A stretch of DNA of 43,382 nt from Silanimonas sp. (GTDB lineage: Bacteria; Pseudomonadota; Gammaproteobacteria; Xanthomonadales; Xanthomonadaceae): the NCBI GenBank assembly GCA_026005095.1, contig BPKK01000018.1:1-43382 (forward strand). Direction: 5' to 3'. Every line of letters starts with the position of its first letter. Within the stretch, counting starts at the first letter, position 1. Positions 35,684 to 43,382 of the stretch are shown here, piece after piece. The notes under the pieces were generated by a model. The model saw nothing but the letters and a program-made list of their open reading frames with translations. It was not told the DNA's origin and did not search any database. The position numbers and the translations under genes are program-made.

Positions 35684-36369
35684 TCAGTCGCCTGACGCCG
35701 CGCGGGCGAGGTCGAGGTCGTTGAACTGCTTCCAGCGGTTCATCACCGCGCAGAACAGCTGGGCCGTGCGTTCGGTGTCGTAGACCGCGGAATGCGCCTC
35801 GGCGTTGCCTCCCAGGTCAGGCCGGCGGCCTGGCAGGCCTTGGCCAGCACGGTCTGGCCGTAGGCGAGCGCTGCCAGGGTCACCGTGTCTAGGGTGCTGA
35901 AGGGGTGGAAGGGGCTGCGCTTGTGTCCGGTGCGGGCAATGGCGGCGTTGAGGAAGCCAAGGTCGAAGTGGGCGTTGTGGCCCACGAGGATGGCGCGCTG
36001 GCAGCCGTTGCGTTTCGCTGCCGCACGCACCGGGGTGAAGATGCGGTCCAGCGCCAGTTTCTCGGGCTGGGCGTCGCGGAAGGGGTGATCGAGCCGGATG
36101 CCGGTGACCGCCAGCGACTTGGGGTCGATCTCGAGGCCCGGCGCGGGCTCGACATGCACGCTCACCGTCTCGCCGGGAAACAGGAAGCCCTCGTCGTCCA
36201 TCTCGATCGGCACCGCGGCGATCTCTAGCAGGGCGTGGCGGCCGGCATCGAAGCCGCCGGTCTCGACATCCACTACCACGGGCAGGAAACCGCGGAAGCG
36301 GCGGGCCATGGCGGGCGCGCCAGCCGGGGCGGGGCTGCCCTCCGGGCCCTGTTCGTCGAAGTCGGACAT
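35684..36369 (-). pseudogene. rnt: Ribonuclease T, single-base frameshift removing the last catalytic residues
   Basis: RNase T is a DEDDh exonuclease that trims the 3' ends of tRNA and other stable RNAs. The first frame gives [11 protein letters not shown] (DE of exo I), [14 protein letters not shown] (exo II) and [14 protein letters not shown], then breaks after LTWE. The next frame continues [18 protein letters not shown], then [13 protein letters not shown] to the stop at 35684; it carries the catalytic His and Asp of exo III. One base is missing at about 35808-35809 (686 nt = 229 codons - 1; adding one C on the plus strand restores LTWEGNAEAHS). If the break is real, the product ends near 35743 and is inactive. 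The start is 36369; an internal ATG (MARRFRGF) is also possible. It follows phoU on the same strand. Confidence 0.9.
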
Positions 36370-36406
36370 CGGCTGCGGACGCGCAGCGGGCCGGGCTTGG
36401 CCGGCC

Positions 36407-37105
36407 TCACTCGCTGGTCTTGTCGGCCTTCTCGCGGTTGCCGCTCATCGGCTCGCCATGCACCAGGAACCAGGTGTTCTCGGCAATGTTGGTGGCATGG
36501 TCGCCGATGCGCTCGATGTTCTTGGCCATGAACAGCAGGTGGGTGCAGGGCGTGATCTGCTTTGGGTCCTCGGCCATGTAGGTGAGCAGCTCGCGGAACA
36601 GGCTGGTATAGGCGGCATCCAGCTCGGCGTCGCGGTTGCGCATGGCGAGCGCGCGGTCGGCGTCGCGCAGCCGATAGGCCTCCAGGGCTTCAGAGAGCAG
36701 CTCGGAGGCGATGCGGGCAAGGGCTGGCAGGCCGCGCGCCGGAGCCACCGGGGCGGTCTGGTTCAGCACCATCGAGCGCTTGGCCACATTCGAGGCGTAG
36801 TCGCCAATGCGCTCGATGTCGGAGGCGATGCGCAGGGCGGCGTAGACCTCGCGCAGGTCGCGGGCCATCGGCTGGCGCAGGGCGAGAATGCGCAGCACGT
36901 CATTGGAGACGGTGCGCTCCAGCTCGTCGATGGCATCGTCGTTGATGGTGACACGCTCGGCAGCCTTGCTGTCGCGCCGCTGCAACACGTCGATGGCCGC
37001 CTCGATCTGCGAGAGCGCCATCTCGCCCATGCGGGTGATCTCGCCGTTGATGCGCTCCAGCTCGGCGTCGTAGCTCTTGACGATGTGTTCGTTGGAAGTG
37101 GCCAT
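36407..37105 (-). CDS. phoU: Phosphate signalling protein PhoU
   Basis: A 232-residue cytoplasmic protein made of two repeated three-helix bundles that links the Pst transporter to PhoR/PhoB signalling and restrains phosphate uptake. Each repeat has the metal-binding helix: [17 protein letters not shown] and [21 protein letters not shown] lies 6 nt before the start at 37105. It is the usual last gene of a pst operon, 16 nt after pstB. Confidence 0.97.
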   Translation of the reverse strand: MATSNEHIVKSYDAELERINGEITRMGEMALSQIEAAIDVLQRRDSKAAERVTINDDAIDELERTVSNDVLRILALRQPMARDLREVYAALRIASDIERIGDYASNVAKRSMVLNQTAPVAPARGLPALARIASELLSEALEAYRLRDADRALAMRNRDAELDAAYTSLFRELLTYMAEDPKQITPCTHLLFMAKNIERIGDHATNIAENTWFLVHGEPMSGNREKADKTSE

Positions 37106-37121
37106 CGCGATCTCCGGGGGT

Positions 37122-37941
<820 letters not shown>

Positions 37942-37949
<8 letters not shown>

Positions 37950-39858
37950 GGCTCATCTTCTTGCGCAGCAGGAGGGTACGGGCCAGCACGCTGACCAGCA
38001 GGACGAAGCAGGTGACGAGGAAGGCGCCGGCCCAGGCCAGCAACTGCCAGTTCTCGAAGGGGCTCATGGCGAACTGGTAGACCGTGACCGGCAGGTTGGC
38101 CATGGGCTCGCCAAGATCGAGGCTCCAGAAACTGTTGTTGAAGGCAGTGAACAGCAGCGGGGCGGTTTCGCCGGAAATGCGGGCCAGCCCGAGCATCACG
38201 CCGGTGAGGATGCCGGAGAGGGCGGCGCGGTAGAGCACGTTCACCGTGACCTTCCACTGCGGGATGCCGAGCGAGAGGGCGGCCTCGCGCATCTGCGGCG
38301 GCACCAGGCGCAGCATTTCGTCGGTGGTGCGCACCACCACCGGCAGCACGATGAAGCCGAGCGCCACGGCGCCGGCGATGGCGGAGAAGCCGGAGATACC
38401 CTCCAGCCAGCTGGCGAAGGCCGCCAGTGCCCCCTGCTGCCCGGCCTCGGTGGACTGGATCGCCCCGGCGAGCTGGCGCGGGGTGGCGATCAGCAGCATG
38501 TAGACGAACAGGCCGAGCACGATGGAGGGTGCAGAGAGCAGGATATCGTTGACGAAGCGGATTACTGCCCCGATCTTGCGGAAGTTGGCGTATTCGGCGA
38601 GGTAGGTGCCGGCGGCGATGCCAACGGGGGTGGCGAGCAGCACGGCCAGCACGCACATGATGATGCTGCCGACGATGGCGTTGAGCAGACCGCCCACCCC
38701 AACTTCGGCGCCCGGGGGCGGTGTCATCTCGGTGAACAGGGCAAGGCTCAGACCATCCAGGCCCTTCGAGAGCGTGGTGAGCAGGATCCAGCCGAGGAAG
38801 AACAGGCCGACCAGGGCGGCGGCACCCGAGAGCACCAGCGCCAGTGTGTTGACGAAGCGGCGGCGGCGGTAGAGGCCTTCGGCGACGGCGAGGTCCATTA
38901 CTCTGCCCTCCCGGCGATTGAGGCTCATCAGCATGAGCTTGGCGATGCTGAGCACGACGAAGGTAACGATGAAGAGGACGAAGCCGAGGGCCAAAAGCGA
39001 GCTGCGGTGCAGGTCGGCGAAGGCTTCGCCGAACTCGTTGGCGATGGTGGCAGCGATCGAGCTGGAGGGCTCGAGCAGGTTGGCGAGGCGGTTGGCGTTG
39101 CCGAGTACGAAAGTGACGGCCATGGTCTCGCCGAGCGCCCGGCCCAAACCGAGGAAGATGCCGCCGATCACCGCCGAGCGGGTGTAGGGCAGCACGATGT
39201 CCCAAACCACCTCGAAGGTGGTGGAGCCGAGGGCATAGGCCGATTCCTTGAGCCGACTGGGGACGGTGAGGAAGACCTCGCGCATCACCGAGGCGATGAA
39301 GGGGATGATCATGATCGACAGCACGAGGCCCGCGGTGAGCATACCGATGCCGATCGGCGGGGCGTCGAACCAACTGCCGATGAGGGGCAGCTTCGAGCCA
39401 TGCTCGCTGAGCGCCGGGTAGACGTGCTGGGAGAGGAAGGGCACCAGCACGAACAGCCCCCACATGCCGTAGATGATCGAGGGGATGCCGGCCAGCAGCT
39501 CGATGGCGGTGGACACCGGGCCACGCAGCCAAGGCGGTGCGACCTCGGTGAGGAAGATCGCGATGCCGAAACTCACCGGGACGGCGATGAGCAGGGCGAT
39601 GGCGGCGGTGATCAAGGTGCCGACGATGGGGGCGAGGCCGCCGAAGACGAGGTTGCCCGGATCCCAGTTGTCGGAGGTGAAGAAGCCGGTACCAAAGGTG
39701 GCGAAGGCCTCGCGCCCGCCCCAGGCCATGGTCAGCGCCGCGCCCACCAGGCCGGCCAGCACGAAGAAGCCGGCGGCTGCCACGCTCAGGCGGAACAGCC
39801 GGTCGGCGCGGGCATCGCGGCGGGCGAGGCGGTCGAGTTCGGGTCTGGCGGATGCCAT
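37942..39858 (-). CDS. pstC-pstA: Phosphate ABC transporter permeases PstC and PstA, joined in one reading frame
   Basis: One 638-residue frame. Residues about 1-320 are PstC: six helices with [18 protein letters not shown] and [17 protein letters not shown] (the ATPase-contact EAA loop). Residues 321-638 are Pst[18 protein letters not shown], then [15 protein letters not shown] and [14 protein letters not shown]. They normally are separate proteins. At the junction the minus strand reads TAATG (TAA 38900-38898, ATG 38898-38896), a classic stop-start overlap, but TAA is one frame off. From 39858 to that TAA is 320 codons plus one base, so a single inserted base at the pstC end would produce the fusion. 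Both joined ends would be cytoplasmic, so a real fusion is also topologically possible. Confidence 0.9.
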
Positions 39859-39891
39859 CGGGAGCTACCGGCGGGATCGATCGAAAATGAG

Positions 39892-39928
39892 GGGCGCCGG
39901 GCCTGCCGGTAGGGCAGGCGCGGCGCCC
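39892..39928 (-). terminator. Large hairpin between pstS and pstC
   Basis: Two 16-nt arms with one mismatch (39892-39907 and 39913-39928) around a 5-nt loop, followed on the minus strand by CTCATTTTCG. It could be a partial terminator or an mRNA-stabilising hairpin that keeps PstS made in excess over the membrane subunits. Which of these applies is not known. Confidence 0.65.
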
Positions 39929-39945
39929 GGAAGGGCGAAGCGCGG

Positions 39946-39951
39946 ATTGTA
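39946..39951 (-). promoter_or_regulatory. -10-like TACAAT after pstS, before pstC
   Basis: TACAAT (minus strand) lies 8 nt after the pstS stop codon and just before the hairpin at 39892-39928. It could drive pstC independently. No -35 was confirmed. Confidence 0.35.
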
Positions 39952-39958
39952 CCGGGGA

Positions 39959-41026
39959 TCAGAAGCGGAAGTTCTCGCCCCAGTAGGCCTCGATCTGGGT
40001 CACCAGCTCAGGCGGCAGCGGCACATAGCCGAGTTCCTGTGCCCGGGCATCGCCCTCGGCATAGCCCCAGCGGAAGAAGTCGAGCACGGCGTGGGCGCGC
40101 GCCGGATTGCGCGGTGCCTTCGAGAGCAGGATGAAGTTGGTGGCGGCGATCGGCCAGGCGGCTTCGCCCGGGGCATTGGTGATGACGAGATGGAAGTCCT
40201 TGGCATTGGCCCAATCGGCGCTGGCGGCGGCGGCCTGGAAGCTCTCGATGTTCGGCCGCACCCAGTTACCGGCGGCGTTCTTCAGGCTCACCGTGGTCAT
40301 GTTGTTCTGCAGCGCGTAGCTCAATTCGACGTAGCCGATGGCGCCGGGCAGCTGCTTGGTGTAGGCCGCCACGCCCTCGTTGCCCTTGCCGCCCACGCCG
40401 GTGGGCCACTTCACCGCGGTGCCGGGCTGGCCCACCGTTTCCAGCCAGGCCGGGCTGATCTGCGAGAGGTAGTTGACGAAATTGAAGGTGGTGCCCGAAC
40501 CGTCGGAGCGGTAGACCACGCGGATGCTGGTATCGGGCAGGGCCAGGCCGGGGTTGATCTCGACGATGGCCGGGTCGTTCCAGCGCTGGACGCGCCCCAG
40601 GTAGATATCGGCCAGCAGTGGGCCGGTGAGGCGCAGCTGGCCGTCGGCCACGCCCTCGAGATTCACCACCGGCACCACGCCGCCCACCACCGAGGGGAAC
40701 TGGCCGAGGTTGGCCGCGGCGAGTTCCTCGGGCGGGAGCGGGGCGTCAGTGGAACCGAAGTCCACCGTGCCGGCCTTGGCCTGGGCGATGCCACCGCCCG
40801 AGCCGATGCTCTGGTAGTTGATGCGGTGGCCGGTGGCGGCGGCGTAGTCGGTGGACCACTTGGAGAGCAGTGGGAAGACGAAGGTGGCGCCGGCGCCGGT
40901 GACATCGATGCGGGGGCTGCGGGCCGGCGCCTCGCTCCCTTCCTGCGAGGTGGGCGAAGCGCCGCAGGCGGCGAGCAGGCCGACGGTGCCGAGGAGGAGG
41001 GTGGTACGCAGCAGCATCGAGGTCAT
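39959..41026 (-). CDS. pstS: Phosphate-binding lipoprotein PstS (paralogue nearer pstC)
   Basis: A 355-residue phosphate-binding protein feeding PstCAB. It has a lipoprotein signal ending LLAAC (Cys21), so it is membrane-anchored. Phosphate-site motifs are GAGATFVFPLLSKW, IGSGGGIAQAKAGTVDFGSTDAPL, VVYRSDGSGTTFNFVNYLS and GVGGKGNEGVAAYTKQLPGAIGYVEL. GGAG lies 7 nt before the start at 41026. It shares most of its sequence pattern with the adjacent paralogue 26 nt upstream, so the pair arose by tandem duplication. A hairpin separates it from pstC. Confidence 0.96.
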   Translation of the reverse strand: MTSMLLRTTLLLGTVGLLAACGASPTSQEGSEAPARSPRIDVTGAGATFVFPLLSKWSTDYAAATGHRINYQSIGSGGGIAQAKAGTVDFGSTDAPLPPEELAAANLGQFPSVVGGVVPVVNLEGVADGQLRLTGPLLADIYLGRVQRWNDPAIVEINPGLALPDTSIRVVYRSDGSGTTFNFVNYLSQISPAWLETVGQPGTAVKWPTGVGGKGNEGVAAYTKQLPGAIGYVELSYALQNNMTTVSLKNAAGNWVRPNIESFQAAAASADWANAKDFHLVITNAPGEAAWPIAATNFILLSKAPRNPARAHAVLDFFRWGYAEGDARAQELGYVPLPPELVTQIEAYWGENFRF

Positions 41027-41052
41027 GGGTGGACTCCGTCAGGGGTTCGGGA

Positions 41053-42072
41053 TCAGCGGGGCAGCTTCTCGGCCCAGTAGGCCTTCACCTGGGCCACCAG
41101 ATCGTCGGGCAGGGGCACGTAGCCCAGGGCCTCGACTGCAGCATCGCCGTTGGCATACGCCCAGTCGAAGAAGTCGATCACCGCCTGGGCCTTGGCCGGG
41201 TCGCGCGGCCGGGCCGGCAGCAGGATGAAGTTGGTGGCAGCGATCGGCCAGGCAGATTCGCCCGGGGCATTGGTGATCACTAGGCTGAAGTCGGTGGCGC
41301 TCTTCCAGTCGGCACTGGCGGCGGCGGCACGGAAGCTGGCGATGCTGGGCTGTACCCAGTTGCCGGCCGCGTTGCGCATCGAGGCGTAGGTCATGTTGTT
41401 GGTCAGGGCGTAGCTGAGCTCGACGTAGCCGATCGAGCCCTGCAGCTGCTTGACGTAGGCCGAAACCCCCTCGTTGCCACGGCCGCCAAAGCCGGTGGGC
41501 CAGCGCACGGCGGTACCGAAGCCCACCTTTTGCTTCCACTCAGGGCTGACCTTCGAGAGGTAGTGCACGAAGTTGTAGGTGGTGCCCGAGCCGTCGGAGC
41601 GGTAGACCGCGCGGATGGTGGTGGCCGGCAGCGCCAGGCCCGGATTCAGTTCGGCGATGCGGGCGTCATCCCAGCGGGTGACCTTGCCGAGGTAGATGTC
41701 GGCCACGAGCTCGCCGGTGAGCTTCAGCTGCCCGGCGGCCACGCCGCGCAGGTTGACCACCGGCACCACGCCGCCGATCACCGAGGGGAACTGGATGAGC
41801 TTGCTGGCGGCCAGTTCCTCCGGCGCAAGCGGGGCGTCGGTGGCGCCGAAGTCCACCGTGCCGGCCTTGGCCTGGGCGATGCCGCCGCCCGAGCCGATGC
41901 TCTGGTAGTTCACGCGGCCCTTGCCGGCGGCGGCGTAGTCGCTGGACCACTTCGACATGGCCGGGAACACGAAGGTGGCGCCGGCGCCATTGATGTTTTG
42001 GGCATGGAGACCCGGGGCGGCTAGGACAAGGCCGGCGAGTAGGGCGAAGGTGCGGGTGAGGGTGCGGATCAC
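41053..42072 (-). CDS. pstS: Periplasmic phosphate-binding protein PstS (second paralogue)
   Basis: A 339-residue phosphate-binding protein with a classical cleaved signal peptide (about 1-24, ALLAGLVLAAPGLHA) and no lipobox, so it is soluble, unlike its neighbour. Motifs are GAGATFVFPAMSKWSSDY, IGSGGGIAQAKAGTVDFGATDAPL, AVYRSDGSGTTYNFVHYLS and GGRGNEGVSAYVKQLQGSIGYVEL. It starts with GTG at 42072, with GGAG 6 nt upstream. It is directly preceded by the Pho box at 42108-42146, making it the first gene of the phosphate-controlled pst transcript. Confidence 0.96.
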   Translation of the reverse strand: MIRTLTRTFALLAGLVLAAPGLHAQNINGAGATFVFPAMSKWSSDYAAAGKGRVNYQSIGSGGGIAQAKAGTVDFGATDAPLAPEELAASKLIQFPSVIGGVVPVVNLRGVAAGQLKLTGELVADIYLGKVTRWDDARIAELNPGLALPATTIRAVYRSDGSGTTYNFVHYLSKVSPEWKQKVGFGTAVRWPTGFGGRGNEGVSAYVKQLQGSIGYVELSYALTNNMTYASMRNAAGNWVQPSIASFRAAAASADWKSATDFSLVITNAPGESAWPIAATNFILLPARPRDPAKAQAVIDFFDWAYANGDAAVEALGYVPLPDDLVAQVKAYWAEKLPR

Positions 42073-42107
42073 GTTGGGCTCCCGGGCCGGAGCCTTGCGG
42101 CGCCGGC

Positions 42108-42146
42108 CAGTCAGTATGTGTCAGGTTGGTGTCGGTTCCGTGACAG
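42108..42146 (-). promoter_or_regulatory. Pho box promoter upstream of pstS
   Basis: On the minus strand CTGTCAC (from 42146), CCGACAC (from 42135), CTGACAC (from 42124) and CTGACTG (from 42114) repeat at 11, 11 and 10 bp, matching tandem PhoB sites (CTGTCAT units with 4-bp linkers). CATACT (42118-42113) lies 10 nt after the second unit, where a PhoB-dependent -10 would be expected. It is 3 nt after the porin stop codon. Confidence 0.85.
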
Positions 42147-42149
42147 GGC

Positions 42150-43340
42150 TCAGATGGTGATCTGGCCGCGCAGCTCGAGGATGTCCGGCCTGTTCTGGAT
42201 CAGCACGCCGGACTGGGTGCGTTCGCTGTCCACCTTCACGTAGTTGGCCGAGAGACGGAAGTTGCTGCGGAGGTACCAGTTCACGCCGAGGGTGAGGGCC
42301 TTCTGCACGCCGCCCAGCACGGCACCGTCGTTGGCGTCGAGATGGTCGTAGCGCAGTCCGAGCTGCCAGAGGCCGCGCACCGGGTCTTCCGGCATGGAGG
42401 TGGTGTAGAGGCCGTTGCGGTAGCCGTAGCGCTCGGGGCCCAGGGTGTAGAGCGCCGAGACGTACCAGCCGTTGGTCTCGTAGGCGGGCTGGCCGTGCCG
42501 GCGGGTACGGGAGGCCATGTACTCGCCCATCAGCTTCACCGGGCCGTCGAACCAGACGGCCTCGAGGCCGCCGATGGTGGTGTCGCGGGCATCGGTGAGG
42601 GTGGCCGAGATGCCATTGACGCTCACGATGTCGGCCTGCGGCCGGGCGGAGAGGCTGAAGCGGTCACCCAGCGCATCGACGCGGACGGCCGAGGCGCCGA
42701 GATGCAGGGCGCGGCCGGCCTCCAGATCGAGCACCGGGGCCCAGGTGGCGCGGGTGCCCCAGCCGGTGCCCACACGCTGGTTCACGTTGATCTCGCGGGT
42801 GAACCAGGTGCCGGTGAGGGTGACCGTCGGGCGGGTGTAGGCCAGTTCGGCGCCGACGCGGCGGGAAAGGCCGTAGGCATTGGTGATGGTGGCCTTGGAG
42901 ATGAACTCGTTGTTGCGGGTGGTGGTCAGTTCCTCGAGGCTGTTCGGCTGCTTGAACTGGCCCACGCGGTAGGTCCAGTCGGCATTGATGCGGCCGCGGT
43001 AGCTCACGTCCAGCCAGCGGCCGTTGCGGCCCGAACCGCGACTGCCTACGGTGTCGTAGCCCACCTGCCATTCGCCGGTGGGGGTCTTGCCGCGGAAGAT
43101 CAGTTCGCCGCGCCGCAGCTGGCCGTTGTTCGACAGGGTGTTGGCCGCCAGCTGGGCCGGGGTGAGCGGCAGGCCGTCGGCGCGTCGGATGTCGTTGCTG
43201 TACTGGTACAGGTCGAAATGCACCAGGGCGTCGAAATAGAGCTCGGTGTTGCCAATCACGTCGATCGGTACCTCGGCGCGGGCCGGGGCGGCGAGGGCGG
43301 CGAGCAGGGCGGAGACGAGGAGCGGGCGGGTAAGGCGCAT
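42150..43340 (-). CDS. OprO/OprP-type phosphate-selective porin
   Basis: A 396-residue outer-membrane barrel protein. The signal peptide is about 1-22 (LLAALAAPARA). After it, alternating beta-strands with aromatic girdles run to the end (ELYFDALVHFDLYQYSND, GELIFRGKTPTGEWQVGYD, WLDVSYRGRINADWTYRVGQFKQPNSLEELTT, WQLGLRYDHLDANDG). The FKQPNSLEELT segment and GLRYDHLD are typical of phosphate-selective porin O/P family members. It lies upstream of two pstS genes, which supports a role in phosphate entry. Selectivity cannot be confirmed by sequence alone. The promoter region is mostly outside the window; only 42 nt of it is visible. Confidence 0.9.
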   Translation of the reverse strand: MRLTRPLLVSALLAALAAPARAEVPIDVIGNTELYFDALVHFDLYQYSNDIRRADGLPLTPAQLAANTLSNNGQLRRGELIFRGKTPTGEWQVGYDTVGSRGSGRNGRWLDVSYRGRINADWTYRVGQFKQPNSLEELTTTRNNEFISKATITNAYGLSRRVGAELAYTRPTVTLTGTWFTREINVNQRVGTGWGTRATWAPVLDLEAGRALHLGASAVRVDALGDRFSLSARPQADIVSVNGISATLTDARDTTIGGLEAVWFDGPVKLMGEYMASRTRRHGQPAYETNGWYVSALYTLGPERYGYRNGLYTTSMPEDPVRGLWQLGLRYDHLDANDGAVLGGVQKALTLGVNWYLRSNFRLSANYVKVDSERTQSGVLIQNRPDILELRGQITI

Positions 43341-43382
43341 GGCAGGCGGTCCGGTGGGCGGGATGTGAGGAGCCTATGTCCG

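Overview
This is a high-GC (roughly 70%) chromosomal window made almost entirely of tightly packed genes. The best guess for its source is a gammaproteobacterium of the Xanthomonadales/Lysobacterales. The evidence is gene content and order: queA-tgt-yajC-secD-secF, suhB divergent from trmJ, a tRNA-Leu next to rnr-rlmB, a GbsR-type regulator with a cyanide-insensitive-type cydAB, RNase T, and a pst-phoU operon behind an OprO/OprP-like porin. This placement is an inference. No insertion sequence, prophage, integrase, rRNA or CRISPR array was seen.

Layout. 1-2.6 kb: an exported TPR protein (cut by the window edge) and a class III aminotransferase with an attenuator-like hairpin in its leader, both on the minus strand. 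2.85-6.4 kb: an ABC-2 exporter (ATPase, permease) linked to a DesK/DesR-like two-component system, with a 14-bp palindrome upstream. 6.4-7.4 kb: a zinc alcohol dehydrogenase. 7.5-13.1 kb: queuosine synthesis (queA, tgt) and the Sec accessory genes yajC-secD-secF, ended by a strong terminator. 13.2-14.9 kb: suhB and trmJ, divergent. 14.9-17.9 kb: a periplasmic PhnD-like binding protein translationally coupled to a membrane GGDEF-EAL protein, a likely ligand-sensing c-di-GMP module. 17.9-20.1 kb: ExoD-like protein, an unrecognised small protein, an alkyltransferase-like protein with Trp in place of the reactive Cys, and a rhomboid protease. 20.2-24.9 kb: rapA, coupled to an M13-family peptidase homologue that has lost zinc ligands. 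25.0-28.6 kb: GbsR regulator, cydA, cydB and a PCuAC copper chaperone. 28.7-31.8 kb: a large TonB-dependent receptor behind a Pho-box-like array. 32-35.7 kb: tRNA-Leu(CAG), rnr, rlmB and a small membrane protein. 35.7-43.3 kb (minus strand): porin, two pstS paralogues, a fused pstC-pstA, pstB, phoU and rnt.

The genes most clearly working together are the phosphate-acquisition set. The porin brings phosphate across the outer membrane, two PstS proteins bind it, PstCAB imports it and PhoU reports to the Pho signalling system. A well-formed Pho box precedes the second pstS. A similar 11-bp-periodic array precedes the distant TonB receptor, which suggests the receptor is also phosphate-controlled.

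The most unusual feature is a run of single-base frame breaks confined to about 24.8-38.9 kb: the M13 signal peptide, cydA, the PCuAC signal peptide, rnr, rnt, and probably the end of pstC. In each case the protein continues normally in the neighbouring frame. Several of these genes are normally important, so sequencing or assembly indels are the simplest explanation. Real decay or phase variation is not excluded, and the M13 homologue also carries a 10-base homopolymer and a degenerate active site.
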